Position numbers and translations under genes: made by a program | Source: G963663735 sp963663735 | GTDB taxonomy: Bacteria > Acidobacteriota > UBA6911 > RPQK01 > JAPXNP01 | Reading direction: 5' to 3' | DNA: 64,000 bases | NCBI GenBank assembly: GCA_963663735.2 | Contig: CAXXHN010000002.1 | Coordinates: 62,001 to 126,000, forward strand | Shown here: piece by piece, positions 61,655 through 64,000 of the stretch | How positions within the stretch are numbered: the stretch's first letter is position 1 | Layout of the letters: every line of letters begins with the position of its first letter | The notes under the pieces: model-generated | What the model saw: only the letters and a program-made list of their open reading frames with translations | Database searches by the model: none | Told to the model about the DNA's origin: nothing

Positions 61655-64000
61655 ATGAGTAGGATTGGATTGGCAGGTAAGATTGCCGGAACATTTATCA
61701 ATTCCAAGCTGACAGCTCTCCTGGTGGGCGTCTCTATCCTGCTGGGGGCGGGAGCTATTATGCTTTTGCCCAGGGAAGAAGAACCCCAGATTGTTGTTCC
61801 GATGGTCGATCTCTTTGTCCAGATGCCAGGCGCCACGGCCAAAGAGGTTGAGGAGAGAGTAACAGGTCCCATGGAAAAGCTGCTCTGGGAAATACCCGGA
61901 GTAGAATACGTTTACTCTACTTCCAGTCCGGGTTACGCGATGGTGATAGTCCGTTTTTACGTGGGAGAGGATGAAGAAGAAGCCATTGTTCGCCTGAACC
62001 AGAAGATGTTTGCCAATATGGACCTGATACCGGAGGGGGTTTCCCCTCCTCTGATTAAACCCAGGTCCATTGACGATGTGCCGATCCTGGCGCTGACCCT
62101 GTGGAGCGAACAGCAGGATCATTATCAGCTGCGCCGGGTTGCCGCCCAGTTGACCGACTATATCAAGCAGGTTAATTCAGTTTCAGAGGTTACCCTGATT
62201 GGGGGACAGAAACGCCAGGTAAGGGTTGTCCTGGATCCTGAGCGCCTGGATGCCTTTGGTGTTGATCCCCTGATGGTAATGCAGATGGTCAAAGGCTCCA
62301 ATATGCAGCTGCAGTCCGGGAGTATCAGCAGCGGAAACAAGGAAATACTGGTTGAGACCGGCGGTTTTCTCCGTGACGCTGAAGAGGTGGGCAGTGTGGT
62401 CATTTCTGCTTTTAATGGCCGTCCTGTATACCTGCGGGATGTTTCTGATGTGGAAGACGGTCCGGAAGAAGCATCAAGTTATGTTCTCTACGGACAAGGG
62501 CCCTCAGCAAGGTACGGGCATGAAATCAGCTTAGAAGCTCATGTCCCGGGAGCAGGAACCGGGGAAACCCTGAAAGATGCCTTTCCGGCAGTAACCATAT
62601 CTGTTTCCAAAAGGAAAGGCTCAAATGCCACATTTGTCGCGGATGAGGTTATCAGGAAGGTTGAAGGCCTGAGGGGCGTGATGGTGCCTGATGATGTTAA
62701 GATTTCCATAACCAGGAACTATGGGGAAACGGCAGCTGAAAAATCGGACGAACTTCTTTTCCACATGCTGCTGGCTATCATTTCGGTATCAATCCTTGTC
62801 TGGCTGACCCTTGGCTGGAGGGAGTCCGGTATAGTAGGAATCGCGATACCGGTTACTCTGGCCCTTACCCTGGTAGTATTCTATTTCCTGGGATATACCT
62901 TAAACAGGGTCACCCTTTTCGCCCTCATATTTTCGATAGGAATTCTTGTAGACGACGCCATTGTTATTGTTGAGAATATCGTCCGACATTACAGGCTGCC
63001 TGAAAACAGGCACAGGCCGGTATACGATCTGGCCCTGGATGCGGTTAATGAGGTTGGAAATCCAACTATACTGGCAACATTGGCGGTTATTGCAGCTATC
63101 CTGCCGATGGCATTTGTCCGCGGTTTAATGGGCCCCTACATGAGACCTATTCCGATAGGTGCGTCCGTGGCAATGATTTTTTCATTGATAGTGGCTTTTG
63201 TAGTCACTCCCTGGGCCTCTTTGCGTTTGCTGAGAAGGGAAGAAATTTCTGAAAAATCAGGTGGTGATGAGTGGAGCGGAGAAAATGAGGGATGGAGTAC
63301 CCGCCTTTACCGAAAAATTATGAAACCCCTGATCCTGAATCCCTTGTATCGGTGGGGTTTCCTGGGAGCAGTATCTTTCCTGCTTCTGGCTGCGATCTCC
63401 CTGGTCGCCTTTCGGGGCGTCACTGTAAAAATGCTGCCGTTTGACAATAAGAGTGAGTTCCAGGTTGTAATAGACATGCCTGAAGGGTCTACACTCGAAC
63501 AGACCGCAGCTGTAACCAGGGAAATTGCCCTGCAGGTTGCTGAAGAACCTGATGTGGTTAATTATCAGATGTATGTTGGGACTTCAGCCCCCTATAACTT
63601 CAATGGACTGGTCAGGCATTATTTTTTAAGGCGGGAACCTTTCCATGCTTCAATTCAGGTGAATCTGTCTCCACTGGAACACAGGGATAAACAGAGCCAT
63701 GACCTGGCTAAGGGAGTAAGGCCGGGAGTGCAGGCTATTGCCCGGAAATATGGAGCTTCCGTAAAAGTGGCTGAAGTTCCGCCCGGACCTCCGGTCCTGC
63801 AGACTCTGGTCGCAGAGATATACGGGCCTGATTATCAGCGTCAACTGGAGCTGGCTGACCAGATAGAATCCATTTTTCGGGAAACCGAAGGTGTGGTGGA
63901 TGTGGATTCCTATACCGAGGAGCCCCAGAAAGGTTACCGCTTCCAGATAGATCGTGAGAAAGCTGCCCTGAGCGGAGTTTCAGTGGAGCAGGTGGTTTCC
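61655..64000 (+). CDS. RND efflux permease (partial, runs off window)
   Basis: The first 782 codons of an inner-membrane RND pump. TM1 (about 17-36) is followed by REEEPQIVVPMVD, typical of the CzcA/AcrB superfamily branch with short N-termini. The proton-relay aspartates are in GILVDDAIVIVENI. The frame is open to the right edge. Together with arsR, TolC and the adaptor it forms an ArsR-controlled efflux operon. Whether it exports metals or organic compounds cannot be decided from the visible part; methionine-rich metal paths as in CusA were not obvious. About 250-300 residues are missing. Confidence 0.93.
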   Translation, partial: MSRIGLAGKIAGTFINSKLTALLVGVSILLGAGAIMLLPREEEPQIVVPMVDLFVQMPGATAKEVEERVTGPMEKLLWEIPGVEYVYSTSSPGYAMVIVRFYVGEDEEEAIVRLNQKMFANMDLIPEGVSPPLIKPRSIDDVPILALTLWSEQQDHYQLRRVAAQLTDYIKQVNSVSEVTLIGGQKRQVRVVLDPERLDAFGVDPLMVMQMVKGSNMQLQSGSISSGNKEILVETGGFLRDAEEVGSVVISAFNGRPVYLRDVSDVEDGPEEASSYVLYGQGPSARYGHEISLEAHVPGAGTGETLKDAFPAVTISVSKRKGSNATFVADEVIRKVEGLRGVMVPDDVKISITRNYGETAAEKSDELLFHMLLAIISVSILVWLTLGWRESGIVGIAIPVTLALTLVVFYFLGYTLNRVTLFALIFSIGILVDDAIVIVENIVRHYRLPENRHRPVYDLALDAVNEVGNPTILATLAVIAAILPMAFVRGLMGPYMRPIPIGASVAMIFSLIVAFVVTPWASLRLLRREEISEKSGGDEWSGENEGWSTRLYRKIMKPLILNPLYRWGFLGAVSFLLLAAISLVAFRGVTVKMLPFDNKSEFQVVIDMPEGSTLEQTAAVTREIALQVAEEPDVVNYQMYVGTSAPYNFNGLVRHYFLRREPFHASIQVNLSPLEHRDKQSHDLAKGVRPGVQAIARKYGASVKVAEVPPGPPVLQTLVAEIYGPDYQRQLELADQIESIFRETEGVVDVDSYTEEPQKGYRFQIDREKAALSGVSVEQVVS

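Noticed and set aside
61502..62122. 206-codon minus-strand frame opposite the RND pump start
   Set aside because: Antisense to a clear RND permease; no family features.

Overview
The window reads as chromosomal DNA of a Gram-negative bacterium: it has lpxD for lipid A, two RND-type tripartite pumps with TolC-like outer membrane proteins, and Wza/Wzz-type polysaccharide export. The mix of gene families suggests an Acidobacteriota-type organism, perhaps Candidatus Aminicenantes: GWxTD-domain proteins, a CRTAC1/UnbV-like protein, a sortilin/BNR-repeat giant, an M64 peptidase, indolepyruvate:ferredoxin oxidoreductase, and an EPS module of the PEP-CTERM-associated kind. That assignment is inference from gene content, not from a marker gene. 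No rRNA, tRNA, CRISPR array, IS element or prophage was found.

Layout. 1-0.5 kb: the start of a dolichol-phosphate-mannose-synthase-like glycosyltransferase (cut by the window edge). 1.1-4.7 kb: argR, argH and metK, with two good ARG-box matches before argR and argH. 4.8-7.7 kb: rhomboid protease, radical SAM/SPASM protein and a nucleotide-sugar epimerase. 8.1-14 kb: a complete MFP-RND-OMF efflux operon ending in a strong hairpin. 14-15.5 kb: a lipase-like hydrolase and a HicAB toxin-antitoxin pair with its own palindromic promoter, followed by a 9-bp tandem repeat. 15.6-18.2 kb (minus): an orphan corrinoid protein, lpxD and a Tat-exported sugar-isomerase-like protein. 18.5-23.8 kb: secreted UnbV-like, GWxTD and TPR proteins.

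23.9-30.1 kb (minus): a gene set for aromatic amino acid breakdown (phenylacetate-CoA ligase, ACT protein, iorA, iorB, aminotransferase, SagB-like nitroreductase). 30.4-34.3 kb: class V aminotransferase, M64 peptidase and galT. 34.3-44.3 kb: an exopolysaccharide export locus with a divergent sigma-54 response regulator, a degenerate GGDEF-like protein, Wza-like and Wzz-like proteins, a beta-barrel protein, a BY-kinase fused to a DUF4388-like domain and carrying a tyrosine repeat tail, and a TPR lipoprotein. This resembles XrtA/PEP-CTERM EPS loci but contains no exosortase, glycosyltransferase, flippase or polymerase. 44.4-52.6 kb: pgm (minus), then nuoJKLMN (only the membrane half of complex I) overlapping greA. 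52.6-58.3 kb: a class A penicillin-binding protein and a 1,097-residue BNR-repeat protein. 58.6-64 kb: an ArsR-regulated second RND efflux operon that runs off the window.

The most interesting points are the DUF4388-BY-kinase fusion with its hexamer-repeat tyrosine tail inside an exosortase-less EPS locus, the repeated AACTGGTT element in front of that locus, the ARG boxes together with an altered arginine-binding motif in ArgR, the 9-bp repeat after hicAB, and unexplained hairpins around metK.
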